Assembly: GCF_011090385.1 (NCBI RefSeq)
Contig: NZ_SEWW01000001.1
Location: 186,001-250,000 of the forward strand
Source of the DNA: Aquirufa beregesia
GTDB lineage: Bacteria > Bacteroidota > Bacteroidia > Cytophagales > Spirosomataceae
Direction: 5' to 3'
Length of the DNA stretch: 64,000 bases
Within the stretch, counting starts at the first letter, position 1; the number at the start of each line of letters is the position of its first letter. Positions 7,225 through 16,373 of the stretch are shown here, piece after piece. Made by a program: the position numbers and the translations under genes. Below the pieces are notes generated by a model. That model searched no databases. It was not told the DNA's origin and worked only from the letters and a program-made list of their open reading frames with translations.

Positions 7225-9024
7225 ATGAGTAATCAAATTCGCTTTGATTCGCTTCCGTTTTCGGAAGGAATCCTGGCTGCTGTTAATGAAATGGGCTTTG
7301 AATTCGCTTCTCCCATTCAATCAGAAGCTATTCCATTTATTTTAGAAGGTCGTGATGTGATCGGCCAAGCACAAACTGGTACAGGTAAAACTGCCGCGTT
7401 TGGTATTCCAATGATTGAGCATGTCGCTCCATTCGAAAAATATGTGCAGGCCATCGTGTTATGTCCTACACGTGAATTAGCACTTCAGGTGACTGAAGAA
7501 TTAAAGAAATTATCCAAATTCACTAAAGGTGTTTGGGTTACTACTGTTTATGGTGGAGACTCCATTGAACGTCAAATAAAGTCTTTAAAGGCTGGAGCAA
7601 ACATTGTAGTTGGTACTCCTGGTCGTGTGATTGACTTAATCGAACGTCGTGCATTGAAATTAGGTCAGGCTTCCATGATTGTATTGGATGAAGCTGACGA
7701 AATGTTAGATATGGGTTTTAGAGAAGATATTGAAAGTATCTTACAAGAAATACCTGAAGAACGCCAAGTAGTATTATTTTCTGCAACGATGTCTAAGCCT
7801 ATTCTGGCTTTAACTAACCGTTATTTAACCAATCCTAAATTAGTGAAGGTGGTTAAAAATGAAATTACGAATGTGAACATTGAGCAATTGTACTTTGATG
7901 TCAAAGGACGTGCAAAAATGGAAGTTACGACACGTTTAATCGATTTTTATAACCTAAAATTGGTGCTTATTTTCTGTAATCAGAAGAAAAGGGTAGATGA
8001 GGTAGTGGAAGAATTAGTGTTGCGTGGATATGCTGCTGAAGGTTTACACGGTGATTTACGTCAATCTCAGCGTACACAAGTAATGAATCGTTTCCGTAAC
8101 GGAAATGTAGGTTTCTTGGTAGCTACTGACGTGGCAGCCCGTGGTTTGGACGTAGAAAATGTAGATGCGGTTATTAATTATGATATCCCATTGGATGAAG
8201 AATATTATGTACACCGTATCGGTCGTACAGGTAGAGCAGGAAAATTCGGTAAAGCTTTTACTTTGGTAGTAGGTTCGGAAAGAAATCGCTTGCGCGAAAT
8301 CATGAATTACACGAAAGTGAAAATCGAAAAAGGAGTTATTCCTACTTTTACGGATGTAGTGGGTATTAAAAAAGGTATGTTCATTGAACGTGTTGCTGCT
8401 ACTATTCAAGAAGGAGATTTGGATGTATTTAACGATGCATTAACCAATCTTCATCATGCTGGATTTACTACGGAGCAAATTGTTGCTGCCTTAGTGAAAA
8501 TTAGTATGGGTGTTCAAAAGAATGAGTTTGGTGATGAAAATCTGGAAGGAGAATTAGAACGTCAATCTCGTAAATATGGCCGTGATGACCGTGGAGGAGA
8601 TCGTGGAGGAGATCGTGGAGGATACCGTGGTGATCGTGGCGGAGACCGTGATGGTCGTCGTGGCGCTGGTCGCTTTGAGAGAGAATCTCGTTACGGTGGA
8701 CGTGATGACCGTGGTGGCGACAGAGATCGTGGACCTCGTGGACCAAGAAATGACAAAGAAGGCAAACCTTATCGTTCAGATGAAAATATGGTTCGTATGT
8801 TTGTTAACATAGGTTTCAATGAGAAAATTTCTCCTTCAAACATCGTAGGTGCTTTTGCTGGCGAATCTGGAATTCCAGGTAGTGTTTTGGGGCAAATTCA
8901 AATTGAGAATAAGCATACTTATGTAGATGTGCCTAAAGAATATGCGAATGTCGTTTTAGAAAAAATGGCTGGAGCTCAAATTAAAGGAAAACGCGTATTA
9001 GTAGAAATTGCTAAGCCCGTTTAA
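7225..9024 (+). CDS. DEAD-box ATP-dependent RNA helicase with DbpA-type RNA-binding domain
   Basis: RNA helicase of the DeaD/CsdA type, involved in ribosome assembly and mRNA turnover, often cold-induced. Motifs: AQTGTGKT (Walker A) near residues 49-56, VLDEADEMLD near 155, SATM, and HRIGRTGRAGKFG (motif VI). A linker of about 60 residues (about 451-509) is rich in Arg, Gly and Asp (RGGDRGG-type repeats) and probably binds RNA. The C-terminal 80 residues resemble the DbpA RNA-binding domain. The frame is open from 7192, but ATG 7225 (MSNQIRFDSLPF) matches the family N-terminus and follows the leader hairpin. It is monocistronic, with its own promoter and terminator. Confidence 0.95.
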   Translation: MSNQIRFDSLPFSEGILAAVNEMGFEFASPIQSEAIPFILEGRDVIGQAQTGTGKTAAFGIPMIEHVAPFEKYVQAIVLCPTRELALQVTEELKKLSKFTKGVWVTTVYGGDSIERQIKSLKAGANIVVGTPGRVIDLIERRALKLGQASMIVLDEADEMLDMGFREDIESILQEIPEERQVVLFSATMSKPILALTNRYLTNPKLVKVVKNEITNVNIEQLYFDVKGRAKMEVTTRLIDFYNLKLVLIFCNQKKRVDEVVEELVLRGYAAEGLHGDLRQSQRTQVMNRFRNGNVGFLVATDVAARGLDVENVDAVINYDIPLDEEYYVHRIGRTGRAGKFGKAFTLVVGSERNRLREIMNYTKVKIEKGVIPTFTDVVGIKKGMFIERVAATIQEGDLDVFNDALTNLHHAGFTTEQIVAALVKISMGVQKNEFGDENLEGELERQSRKYGRDDRGGDRGGDRGGYRGDRGGDRDGRRGAGRFERESRYGGRDDRGGDRDRGPRGPRNDKEGKPYRSDENMVRMFVNIGFNEKISPSNIVGAFAGESGIPGSVLGQIQIENKHTYVDVPKEYANVVLEKMAGAQIKGKRVLVEIAKPV

Positions 9025-9042
9025 TTTTTTGAGAATTTGATG

Positions 9043-9069
9043 AAAAGGCGACCTCGGTCGCCTTTTTTT
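9043..9069. terminator. Bidirectional intrinsic terminator
   Basis: Stem GGCGAC / GTCGCC with a CTCG loop, flanked by A4 on the left and T7 on the right. It serves the helicase gene (plus) and the convergent small gene (minus), whose stop codon lies at its edge. Confidence 0.9.
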
Positions 9070-9520
9070 ATGTATATGATTTTTTTAGCATAAAATGCTG
9101 TTTACTCGCCAATGGATTAAATCGTAAAATTCCCATATCAAACAAATCTATGCTGTGAATCACTCGTGGGTCATCTACCAGGGTATCCCAAATATCTTGA
9201 CTTAGAGTAGTCTCATAAGGATTTAGTATAAATAGAATGGAATTAAATTGGGCCTTAGGTAGTAAATCTTGATCAATTTGTTGATAAATTTCAGGACTTA
9301 GACGTGGAATAACCAAAGGGAAAACTTCACCTGAATCAATTTCTTGGGCATAATATTGACTTATGCCTTGGATAAGTTCATCCGTTTTTATTTTCTTAGA
9401 AATTCTCTTTTGTAATATCGGGTTGATCACCTCTGAATATAAGTTAAATACAGAAGGGGAATGTAATCCATGACTTGTTTGTGCTTGTAATAGAAAGAAG
9501 ATTTTTTGAAATAAACGCAT
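9068..9520 (-). CDS. Shortened relative of a Bacteroidota SAM methyltransferase-like family
   Basis: 150 residues. The N-terminal motif TSHGLHSPSVFNLY and the C-terminal pattern IDLFDMGILRFNP...KQHFMLKK resemble the two ends of a larger (about 250 residues) class I methyltransferase-like family that is common in Bacteroidota. The glycine-rich SAM-binding strand and most of the Rossmann core expected between them are missing. The open reading frame is intact, so this is either a real short paralogue or a decayed gene with an in-frame deletion. Its ATG overlaps the apaG stop codon by one base (TAATG), which indicates translational coupling. The family assignment is from memory of the motif and is moderate. 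Confidence 0.55.
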   Translation of the reverse strand: MRLFQKIFFLLQAQTSHGLHSPSVFNLYSEVINPILQKRISKKIKTDELIQGISQYYAQEIDSGEVFPLVIPRLSPEIYQQIDQDLLPKAQFNSILFILNPYETTLSQDIWDTLVDDPRVIHSIDLFDMGILRFNPLASKQHFMLKKSYT

Positions 9521-9906
9521 TAATTTAAAATATAAGCTGGTGCTAATTCAAATGGGGGAATTTTGACAGAAAAGGTGGATTGATTTTCTAAATTTAGGAA
9601 GGTGTAATGCCCACTCATTTTGCCTAAATTACCAATAATAGGACAGCCAGAAGTATAGGTAAAGGATTGATTAGGTTCAATGATGGGTTGTTGACCTACA
9701 ACTCCCAAACCATTGACATGTTCCGTTTTCCCTGATCCATCTTGGATTTTCCAGAATCTACTTACTAATTGTGCAGGTTGCTTACTGAGGTTTTTGATTG
9801 TAATTTGGTAAGAGAAAAAATGTTGGTATGGTTTTTGAATTTCATATTCCGACATATGATGTGTCTCTACAGCAATATAAAAACCATTCGTGATAGATTC
9901 GGTCAT
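9520..9906 (-). CDS. apaG: ApaG domain protein
   Basis: 128 residues, the normal length for ApaG, a fibronectin-III-like beta sandwich. Recognisable strands include YQHFFSYQITIKNLS, QLVSRFWKIQDGSGK, the motif VNGLGVVGQQPIIEP and YTSGCPIIGNLGKMSGHY. ApaG has been linked to cobalt resistance and magnesium efflux in Salmonella; its biochemical role is not settled. The gene is divergent from ung with only 4 bp between the two start codons, and it is coupled to the downstream gene through a TAATG overlap. Confidence 0.93.
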   Translation of the reverse strand: MTESITNGFYIAVETHHMSEYEIQKPYQHFFSYQITIKNLSKQPAQLVSRFWKIQDGSGKTEHVNGLGVVGQQPIIEPNQSFTYTSGCPIIGNLGKMSGHYTFLNLENQSTFSVKIPPFELAPAYILN

Positions 9907-9910
9907 AAGT

Positions 9911-10615
9911 ATGGATCAATTCAAGAGTAAAATAGTTCGAAAATTACCTGATTTACTAATGAATGATTGGAAAAATATTTTCCTTTCTGAATTAGGCGAA
10001 TCTTATTTTGAAAGCATGCAGGAGAAGTTGTCTACCATTATGCAGACGGAAGACGTATATCCGCCTCAGGATGCTATTTTCCAAGCATTTAATCTTTGTT
10101 CTTTTGCCGATACCCAAGTAGTCATCATAGGTCAAGATCCTTATCACGGAAAAGGGCAAGCACATGGCCTTTGTTTTTCTGTTCCACTAGGCATACCGCT
10201 TCCTCCATCATTGAGAAATATTAAAAAGGAATTACATCTGGATTTAGATGTGTTTTTGACGAGTCAAGATGGTGACTTAAGTCAATGGGCTAAACAAGGA
10301 GTTTTGATGTTGAATTCTATCTTAACCGTTTCTGATTCGAAACCCGGTTCGCATGCAGACTTGGGATGGCAACAATTAACTTCTTTGTCCATTGAAAAAA
10401 TCAGTGAAGAAAAGGAAAATGTGGTATTTCTTTTATGGGGCAATTATGCTCAAAATTTGGCAAAAAATATTGATGCGGATAAGCATCTGCTTTTGTGTTC
10501 TTCACATCCTTCACCACTGTCAGCGAATAGGGGAGGTTGGTTTGGGAATAAGCCTTTTTCAAAAACGAACGACTACTTGTTAGCACATCAAAAAGCAGCT
10601 ATACATTGGTTATAA
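9911..10615 (+). CDS. ung: Uracil-DNA glycosylase (family 1)
   Basis: Base-excision repair enzyme that removes uracil from DNA. The catalytic motif GQDPYHG is near residue 75, and the second motif SSHPSPLSANRG is near residue 197, with the catalytic His. The uracil-binding region includes GVLMLNSILTV. 234 residues from ATG 9911. An upstream in-frame ATG at 9890 lies inside apaG and adds seven unlikely residues. Its 3' end overlaps the convergent DUF4286 gene by 6 bp, so there is no room for a terminator. Confidence 0.96.
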   Translation: MDQFKSKIVRKLPDLLMNDWKNIFLSELGESYFESMQEKLSTIMQTEDVYPPQDAIFQAFNLCSFADTQVVIIGQDPYHGKGQAHGLCFSVPLGIPLPPSLRNIKKELHLDLDVFLTSQDGDLSQWAKQGVLMLNSILTVSDSKPGSHADLGWQQLTSLSIEKISEEKENVVFLLWGNYAQNLAKNIDADKHLLLCSSHPSPLSANRGGWFGNKPFSKTNDYLLAHQKAAIHWL

Positions 10616-10906
10616 CTTCTTTAACTGACTAGGGAAATAGACATGTTGATTCGGAAATTCTTCTACTAGAAATCCAGATACAAGAGCTTCAATAATGGAC
10701 AATTGCTTCTCGAATTCGGGTTCAACCCAACATTGCAAGCTAAAACCCTTAGAGTCAGGTTCCTGATGTGAGGTGATTTCAAATAAATAGACGCGAGAAA
10801 TAAAGGATTGTTTTTCTATTTCAGGGACAATGATTTTTTGTAAGGCAATGATGGCTTTTTCTTCCGCTGAATTTTCAAAAAAGAGCGATAAGTTGTATTG
10901 AATCAT
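10610..10906 (-). CDS. DUF4286 family protein
   Basis: 98-residue soluble protein. It starts with MIQYNLSLFFENSAEEKAI, ends with a motif containing HVYFPSQLKKL, and has the size and ferredoxin-like pattern of DUF4286, a small Bacteroidota family of unknown function. Its ATG overlaps the stop codon of the upstream oxidase gene (ATGA), so the two are translationally coupled. The 3' end overlaps ung. Confidence 0.7.
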   Translation of the reverse strand: MIQYNLSLFFENSAEEKAIIALQKIIVPEIEKQSFISRVYLFEITSHQEPDSKGFSLQCWVEPEFEKQLSIIEALVSGFLVEEFPNQHVYFPSQLKKL

Positions 10907-13863
10907 AATTTTATCTGGGGATTGGCTAAGGATTGATATAAAATCTCAACGGTATGATAAGCTTTTTTATCGATGCCGTCTTTGATCTGATGCCTGCAAG
11001 AAGTACCATTACTTGCCACAATGGTTGAGCTCGGTTTTGACAAAATAGTTGGGAATAGAACTAGATTGGCTATTTGTTTGGAGATCTTAAAGTGTTTTTT
11101 TTCATATCCAAAGGAACCGGCCATTCCACAACACCCTGATGGGATTAGTTCCACTTCATGTCCTTCTGGAAAGGATAAAACCTGTCTAGTAGAACTTAAG
11201 CCAGCAATGGATTTTTGATGACAATGTCCGTGTAGGACTATTTTTCTGCTTTTTGATCCAAAAGATGATTTTTGTATTCTTGCGGCTTTTATTTCTTGGG
11301 CTAAGAATTCATCAATCAACAGACAGTTAGCTTTTAATTGGAGTGCATCATGTCTAAGTACTGGGTCTACTAAATCTGGAATCTCATCACGGAAACTAAG
11401 TATGGCGCTTGGTTCCAATCCAATAAAAGGTGTTTCAGAACTGATGATATCCCTTAATGCCCGAACATTATGGTTGGCGAGTTTCTTGGCTTCTATGAGC
11501 ATTCCTTTTGACAAATAACTTCTACCACTGATAATCCCATGGGGTATTTCTATGCCATAGCCAAGTTCATTTAACAGGACAATCGCCTTTTTACCTATAG
11601 CTACATCATTGTAATTAGTGAATTCATCCGCAAAAAAGTAAATCATTCCCAAGGGCATTTCCTTTTGGTTTACATATTTTTTGTAAGTTGAAAACCATTC
11701 TTCTAGACTTGTAAACGAAACCTTTGGAATGCTTCTTTCCCATGAAAATCCCATGAAGCTTTTGATGACAATACTGCTCAATGGGAACTCGATTGCAAAA
11801 TTATAAAGTGGTGAAATTTTTCGGACCCAGTTTTGAATTCGAGGAAAATGACCAATCAGCTGGGTTCGCCAGGGTGTACCTTGGTCGATATAACTTTGTT
11901 GAAGTGTTTCCGCCTTTAGTTTGCTGATATCAACTCCTGAAGGACATTCTGTTTGACAACCTTTACAGGAAAGACATAAATCCAAAATGTCTTTTAGTTG
12001 TGGTTCAGAAAATGGCTTTTCTACATCGGAACTAAGAATTTGTCGCAGCATATTGGCTCTCGCCCTAGTACTGTCTTTTTCTTGTTGTGTGGCCATAAAA
12101 CTAGGACACATAGTTCCGCCAGTTAAGGCAGTTTTTTTACAGTCACCAGAACCAGAACATTTTTCTGCTAAGGTCAGAGGGTCGTTTAGTGCGCCATAAT
12201 CAAAGAAATAATGCTTCTTTTGTGGACTTTTTGCTTGAATTCTAAATGCCTCATCCATAGGTGGGGTATGAACTATTTTTCCGGGATTCAGCGTATTGTA
12301 TGGGTCAAAAATATGCTTGATTTCTTGAAATAGGTCATATATTTCAGCCCCCATGATTTCAGGAATAAATTCACCGCGAAGTCTGCCATCTCCGTGTTCT
12401 CCACTTAATGAACCTTGGTATTTTTTTAGTATTTGAACAGTTTCTTGTAATAATTGTCGGAATAGTTTTTTTCCTTCTTCCGATTTTAAATCTAGAAAGG
12501 GCTCAATGTGTAATTCGCCAGCACCAGCATGAGCATAAAATGCGGCATTCACCTGATGTTTTTTGAGTAGGTCTTGAATATCCGCCACATAATTTGGTAA
12601 ATCCTCTGGGTCCACGGCACAATCTTCGATTAGATTAACTGCTTGTTTGTCTCCAAGAATATTTCGGATTAAACCTAAACCAGCTTTACGGATATCCCAG
12701 CCTTTAGCGATTTCCTCTCCAATTAAAATAGGAGAGGCATATCCTATACTTTGAGCATTCAATTTTTCAATAAATCGATTGGCTTTATTTTCACCATTGG
12801 ATGCCTCATCTCCTCTAAATTCAACCATCAAAATTGCTTCTGGTTTACCTTGGATAAAATCTCGATCCTTTTGGAATTGAGGATGACCCTCTGTGAAGGA
12901 AAGAATGAAGTCATCCACTAATTCGGAGGCAGTAGGTTGGCATGATAATGCCACTAAGTTAGCTTGCAAGGATTCTTGGATGGAATGACAATGCACACAA
13001 ACCAAGCATACATCGGTTGAAGGAAGGTCCAGTAAATGAAGTCGTAGGGAGTGAACCACTGCCAAAGTGCCTTCTGATCCCGCTATCAATGCGGAAAGAT
13101 TAAATGGTTTTCCAGTAGGGTTGAAAGGTTGCATTTCCACCAAAGCATCTAAAGCGTAGCCCGTATTTCTTCGTTTAATGCTCGGTTTGGGAAATTTGTT
13201 TCTGATTAATTCTTGCAAAGTGGGATTATTCAAAATCCGATGCAACTCACGATATATGTTACCTTCTAAATTTTGAAGGCTCGTTTTCTTGTAAAATTCT
13301 TCATTGCTCAAGGGATGAGTATAAATGTCTGTACCATCAGCTAGAATAGCTTTTGTTTCTAGCAAGTGGTCACGTACATTTCCCCAGACAATGGAATGTA
13401 ATCCGCAAGAATTATTACCAACCATTCCACCCAATAAGGCCCTATTGGCGGTGGAGGTTTCTGGTCCAAAGAACAATCCCGTTTTTTTGATGGATGTATT
13501 TAAATCATCTCTTACAATACCAGGTTCTACCCAAACAGTTTTTTCTTTTTTGTTTAATGAAATGATTTTACTCATGGCGGAAGAAATCTCCATCACGATG
13601 CCTTCTCCTACCACTTGACCTGCCAGTGATGTTCCTGCACCACGTGGAATAATGCCTAATTTATTGTTTTTAGCAAATTGAATTAGACGTTTAATGTCTT
13701 TTTGCGAAGCTGGAATGGCAACAGCTTTTGGCTGAACTTGGTATACCGAGGCGTCAGTGGCATAAATTTTTCTGGCTATTTGAGATGATTGAGAGGTATC
13801 AAAATATAATTTACCCTCAAAATGAGCAGATAATACGTGATATTCTCGTTGACTCCAGGCCAT
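10903..13863 (-). CDS. FAD-linked oxidase / Fe-S fusion (D-lactate or D-2-hydroxyacid dehydrogenase type)
   Basis: 986 residues, a GlcD-GlcF type fusion similar to E. coli YdiJ. The N-terminal FAD-binding domain (about 45-270) includes PRGAGTSLAGQ. The FAD-oxidase C-terminal domain (about 280-540) has HAGAGELHIEP and SGEHGDGRLRGEF. Two cysteine clusters for 4Fe-4S centres follow: CSGSGDCKK..GGTMCPSF near 573 and CLSCKGCQTECP near 631. The CCG-type domain has HGHCHQKS near 879 and PSGCCGMAGSFG near 908. Enzymes of this class oxidise D-lactate, glycolate or D-2-hydroxyglutarate and pass electrons to quinones; the substrate here is not known. It is the first gene of a two-gene unit with DUF4286. 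Confidence 0.88.
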   Translation of the reverse strand: MAWSQREYHVLSAHFEGKLYFDTSQSSQIARKIYATDASVYQVQPKAVAIPASQKDIKRLIQFAKNNKLGIIPRGAGTSLAGQVVGEGIVMEISSAMSKIISLNKKEKTVWVEPGIVRDDLNTSIKKTGLFFGPETSTANRALLGGMVGNNSCGLHSIVWGNVRDHLLETKAILADGTDIYTHPLSNEEFYKKTSLQNLEGNIYRELHRILNNPTLQELIRNKFPKPSIKRRNTGYALDALVEMQPFNPTGKPFNLSALIAGSEGTLAVVHSLRLHLLDLPSTDVCLVCVHCHSIQESLQANLVALSCQPTASELVDDFILSFTEGHPQFQKDRDFIQGKPEAILMVEFRGDEASNGENKANRFIEKLNAQSIGYASPILIGEEIAKGWDIRKAGLGLIRNILGDKQAVNLIEDCAVDPEDLPNYVADIQDLLKKHQVNAAFYAHAGAGELHIEPFLDLKSEEGKKLFRQLLQETVQILKKYQGSLSGEHGDGRLRGEFIPEIMGAEIYDLFQEIKHIFDPYNTLNPGKIVHTPPMDEAFRIQAKSPQKKHYFFDYGALNDPLTLAEKCSGSGDCKKTALTGGTMCPSFMATQQEKDSTRARANMLRQILSSDVEKPFSEPQLKDILDLCLSCKGCQTECPSGVDISKLKAETLQQSYIDQGTPWRTQLIGHFPRIQNWVRKISPLYNFAIEFPLSSIVIKSFMGFSWERSIPKVSFTSLEEWFSTYKKYVNQKEMPLGMIYFFADEFTNYNDVAIGKKAIVLLNELGYGIEIPHGIISGRSYLSKGMLIEAKKLANHNVRALRDIISSETPFIGLEPSAILSFRDEIPDLVDPVLRHDALQLKANCLLIDEFLAQEIKAARIQKSSFGSKSRKIVLHGHCHQKSIAGLSSTRQVLSFPEGHEVELIPSGCCGMAGSFGYEKKHFKISKQIANLVLFPTILSKPSSTIVASNGTSCRHQIKDGIDKKAYHTVEILYQSLANPQIKL

Positions 13864-14008
13864 AGGTATGAATTAAGATTCAAAATTACAAAAATCCAGT
13901 CTTACCTTCATATTGCCATTCAAAGTTTATACCATCTATTCATACAATTAGAAGAATATAAATTGAAATAGCTTAGTAACTTTAAGCTTATTGCGCAAAT
14001 TCATAGCT

Positions 14009-15253
14009 ATGAAATTTCTAAGACAAGTATTTGAAAGTTTAGTTTTCGCCTACCAGGCACTTCGTTCTAATATCATGCGTACCACCTTGTCCTTGTTGGG
14101 TGTTAGTGTGGGTATTTTTGCCATAGTAGCTGTTTTTACAGCTGTGGATTCATTAAATGGCAAGATTCGTTCGGAGATTGATTCATTTGCGGGTTCTGGA
14201 GTTTTGTATGTGGGCAAATGGCCTTGGTTGATGCAAAATAATTATCCTTGGTGGAAATATTTGAACCGTCCTGAGATGAAATATTCGGAATTTAAATATT
14301 TGAAAGAAAATCTAACTTCCGCTCAGGCAGTAGCTATTATTGATGGAGGAAGAACCGCTTCTGTCAATCGGGGAAGTAGTAGTATGGATATTAATATTAC
14401 AGGTGCCAGTTATGATTATAATCAAGTAACTAGCTGCCCCATTAGTGAAGGAAGGTATTTTTTACCCATCGAATCAGATAATGGACTTAACGTGGCGATT
14501 ATTGGCTCCAAAGTAGCCGAAAACCTGTCCAATGGAGAGTCAATGATTGGTCAAGTAATCAAATTGAACGGAATAAAGTTTTCGGTGATAGGCATCATTG
14601 AGAAAAAGGGAAATGATATGTTGGGTTTTGGAGGTACACCCGATGAGAAAGTAATTATTCCTTATATCACTTTTGCTACGATTTTTCAGAAGGATAGACC
14701 TCAACCTGATATTTCGATTAAAGCTTTTGAAGACGATGTCAATCAACAAAATTTAGAAGGAGATATTACTGGAATGATACGAAGTTTACGCTCCATTAAA
14801 CCCAAGCAAGAGGATTCTTTTTCTATCAATCGGATGGATGGTTTGAATCAGTTTTTTGATGGGATATTTTCTGTGCTTAATGTAGCTGGAGCTTTAATTG
14901 CAGGTTTTTCGCTATTAGTTGGCGGATTTGGTATTGCCAATATCATGTTTGTATCGGTGAAAGAAAGAACTAATATCATTGGGATTCAAAAGTCTTTAGG
15001 AGCCAAGAATTACTTCATTATGTTTCAATTTTTATTTGAAGCAGTATTTTTAAGCTTAATAGGAGGGATTGTGGGGATTGGATTGGTGGTTTTAATTACT
15101 TTCATTCCTCAAGAGGCGTTGCCCTTGAGTTTAAGCTTTAAAAATATTCTTAGCGGTTTAATGATCTCTAGTTTTATCGGAATTTTATCTGGGATTATAC
15201 CAGCTTGGGTGGCAGCCAAGATGGACCCTGTTATTGCTATCCGCTCTAAATAG
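14009..15253 (+). CDS. MacB/FtsX-type ABC transporter permease
   Basis: About 414 residues. The N-terminal membrane helix (about residues 25-45, SLLGVSVGIFAIVAVFTAVD) is followed by a MacB periplasmic core domain and a C-terminal FtsX domain with three helices (near 285-310, 335-360 and 375-400). This is the MacB architecture without the ATPase domain; no ATPase gene is adjacent. Such permeases act in lipoprotein release, peptide efflux or mechanotransmission; the role here is unknown. The frame can start at TTG 13991, but ATG 14009 (MKFLRQVFESLVFAYQALRSN) is more natural. It is monocistronic and followed by a terminator shared with mdh. Confidence 0.88.
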   Translation: MKFLRQVFESLVFAYQALRSNIMRTTLSLLGVSVGIFAIVAVFTAVDSLNGKIRSEIDSFAGSGVLYVGKWPWLMQNNYPWWKYLNRPEMKYSEFKYLKENLTSAQAVAIIDGGRTASVNRGSSSMDINITGASYDYNQVTSCPISEGRYFLPIESDNGLNVAIIGSKVAENLSNGESMIGQVIKLNGIKFSVIGIIEKKGNDMLGFGGTPDEKVIIPYITFATIFQKDRPQPDISIKAFEDDVNQQNLEGDITGMIRSLRSIKPKQEDSFSINRMDGLNQFFDGIFSVLNVAGALIAGFSLLVGGFGIANIMFVSVKERTNIIGIQKSLGAKNYFIMFQFLFEAVFLSLIGGIVGIGLVVLITFIPQEALPLSLSFKNILSGLMISSFIGILSGIIPAWVAAKMDPVIAIRSK

Positions 15254-15254
15254 G

Positions 15255-15281
15255 AAAAGGCCATCGAATGATGGCCTTTTA
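15255..15281. terminator. Bidirectional intrinsic terminator
   Basis: Perfect stem AAAAGGCCATC / GATGGCCTTTT with a GAAT loop between the convergent permease gene and mdh. It has A- and T-runs on both sides. Confidence 0.92.
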
Positions 15282-15299
15282 TTGTTTATTTCGTAGGAA

Positions 15300-16235
15300 T
15301 TATAAACTCAAAGTACTTAAAACTGAGTTCATATTGCGAACAGCATCAGCTGATTTGTTGAATGCAGCTTGCTCGTCTTCCGTTAATTGATAATCAACGA
15401 TTTTCTCCCATCCGTTTTTACCTAAAACAACAGGTACACCCAAACAGATGTCTGATTGGCCATATTCTCCGTCAAGAGATACGCAACATGACATGATTTT
15501 TTTCTCATCACGTACAATAGCTTCTACCAAAGCGGCACCAGCTGCACCTGGTGCATACCAAGCTGATGTGCCTAATAGACCTGTTAATGTAGCACCACCT
15601 ACCATGGTATCCGCAGCCACTCTATCTAATGTTTCAGTAGACAAGAATTGACTTACTGGAACTCCGTTATACGTAGCTAAACGTTTTAAAGGAATCATGG
15701 TTGTATCACCATGACCACCAATGACAGTTCCGTGGATATCATTGATGGATACGTCCATGGCTTTCGCTAAATAACATTTGAAACGAGCAGAGTCCAAAGT
15801 ACCACCCATACCAATGATGCGATGCTTGTCTAATCCTGCTACGGACTTAGCTAAGTAAGTCATGGTATCCATTGGGTTAGAAATGATCACAATGATTGGG
15901 TTTTTAGAAAATTTCAAAATATTCTCTACAACACTCTTAACAATACCAGCGTTAACCCCAATTAATTCTTCACGCGTCATACCAGGTTTTCTTGGTAAAC
16001 CAGAAGTAATGACAACCACATCTGAATTAGCTGTTTTAGAATAATCGTTGGTAGAACCTACTAATTTGGTATCAAAACCTAATAGAGAGGCGGTTTGGAA
16101 CATATCTAAGGTTTTGCCTTCGGCAATTCCTTCTTTGATGTCCAATAAAACTAATTCATCTGCTAATTCTTTTCTAGCGATGTTGTCAGCACATGTAGCA
16201 CCTACAGCACCAGCTCCAACTACGGTAATTTTCAT
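15300..16235 (-). CDS. mdh: Malate dehydrogenase
   Basis: NAD-dependent TCA-cycle enzyme that interconverts malate and oxaloacetate. 311 residues. The NAD-binding motif is GAGAVG (residues 7-12). Substrate arginines are in LPRKPGMTR and DSARFK, and the catalytic His is in GGHGDT. It belongs to the lactate-dehydrogenase-like malate dehydrogenase group used by most Bacteroidota. It is monocistronic and shares a terminator with the permease gene. No TAnnTTTG element was found directly upstream. Confidence 0.97.
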   Translation of the reverse strand: MKITVVGAGAVGATCADNIARKELADELVLLDIKEGIAEGKTLDMFQTASLLGFDTKLVGSTNDYSKTANSDVVVITSGLPRKPGMTREELIGVNAGIVKSVVENILKFSKNPIIVIISNPMDTMTYLAKSVAGLDKHRIIGMGGTLDSARFKCYLAKAMDVSINDIHGTVIGGHGDTTMIPLKRLATYNGVPVSQFLSTETLDRVAADTMVGGATLTGLLGTSAWYAPGAAGAALVEAIVRDEKKIMSCCVSLDGEYGQSDICLGVPVVLGKNGWEKIVDYQLTEDEQAAFNKSADAVRNMNSVLSTLSL

Positions 16236-16373
16236 TGTTGTATGATTTTAATGATTCTTATGAGCAAAAAACTCCCCTAAATTACGACAAAACCGTTATA
16301 TATTTGTAAAAGTATATGGATTATATAATTAAGGACAAAGCCTGCTAGATTTTGGTATTCAATTTGTACATTT

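Noticed and set aside
8501-8812. Open frames in other phases over the Arg-Gly-Asp-rich helicase linker (8501-8746 minus, 8576-8812 plus)
   Set aside because: They follow from the repetitive CGT/GGT/GAC codons of the helicase.
10392-10586. Overlapping frames on both strands inside ung
   Set aside because: Both are out of phase with the clear uracil-DNA glycosylase motifs.
13864-14008. Possible promoters TAAACTTTG (minus) and TAACTTTA (plus) between the oxidase and permease genes
   Set aside because: The first has an extra base between TA and TTTG; the second ends in A and has no TTG at the right distance.
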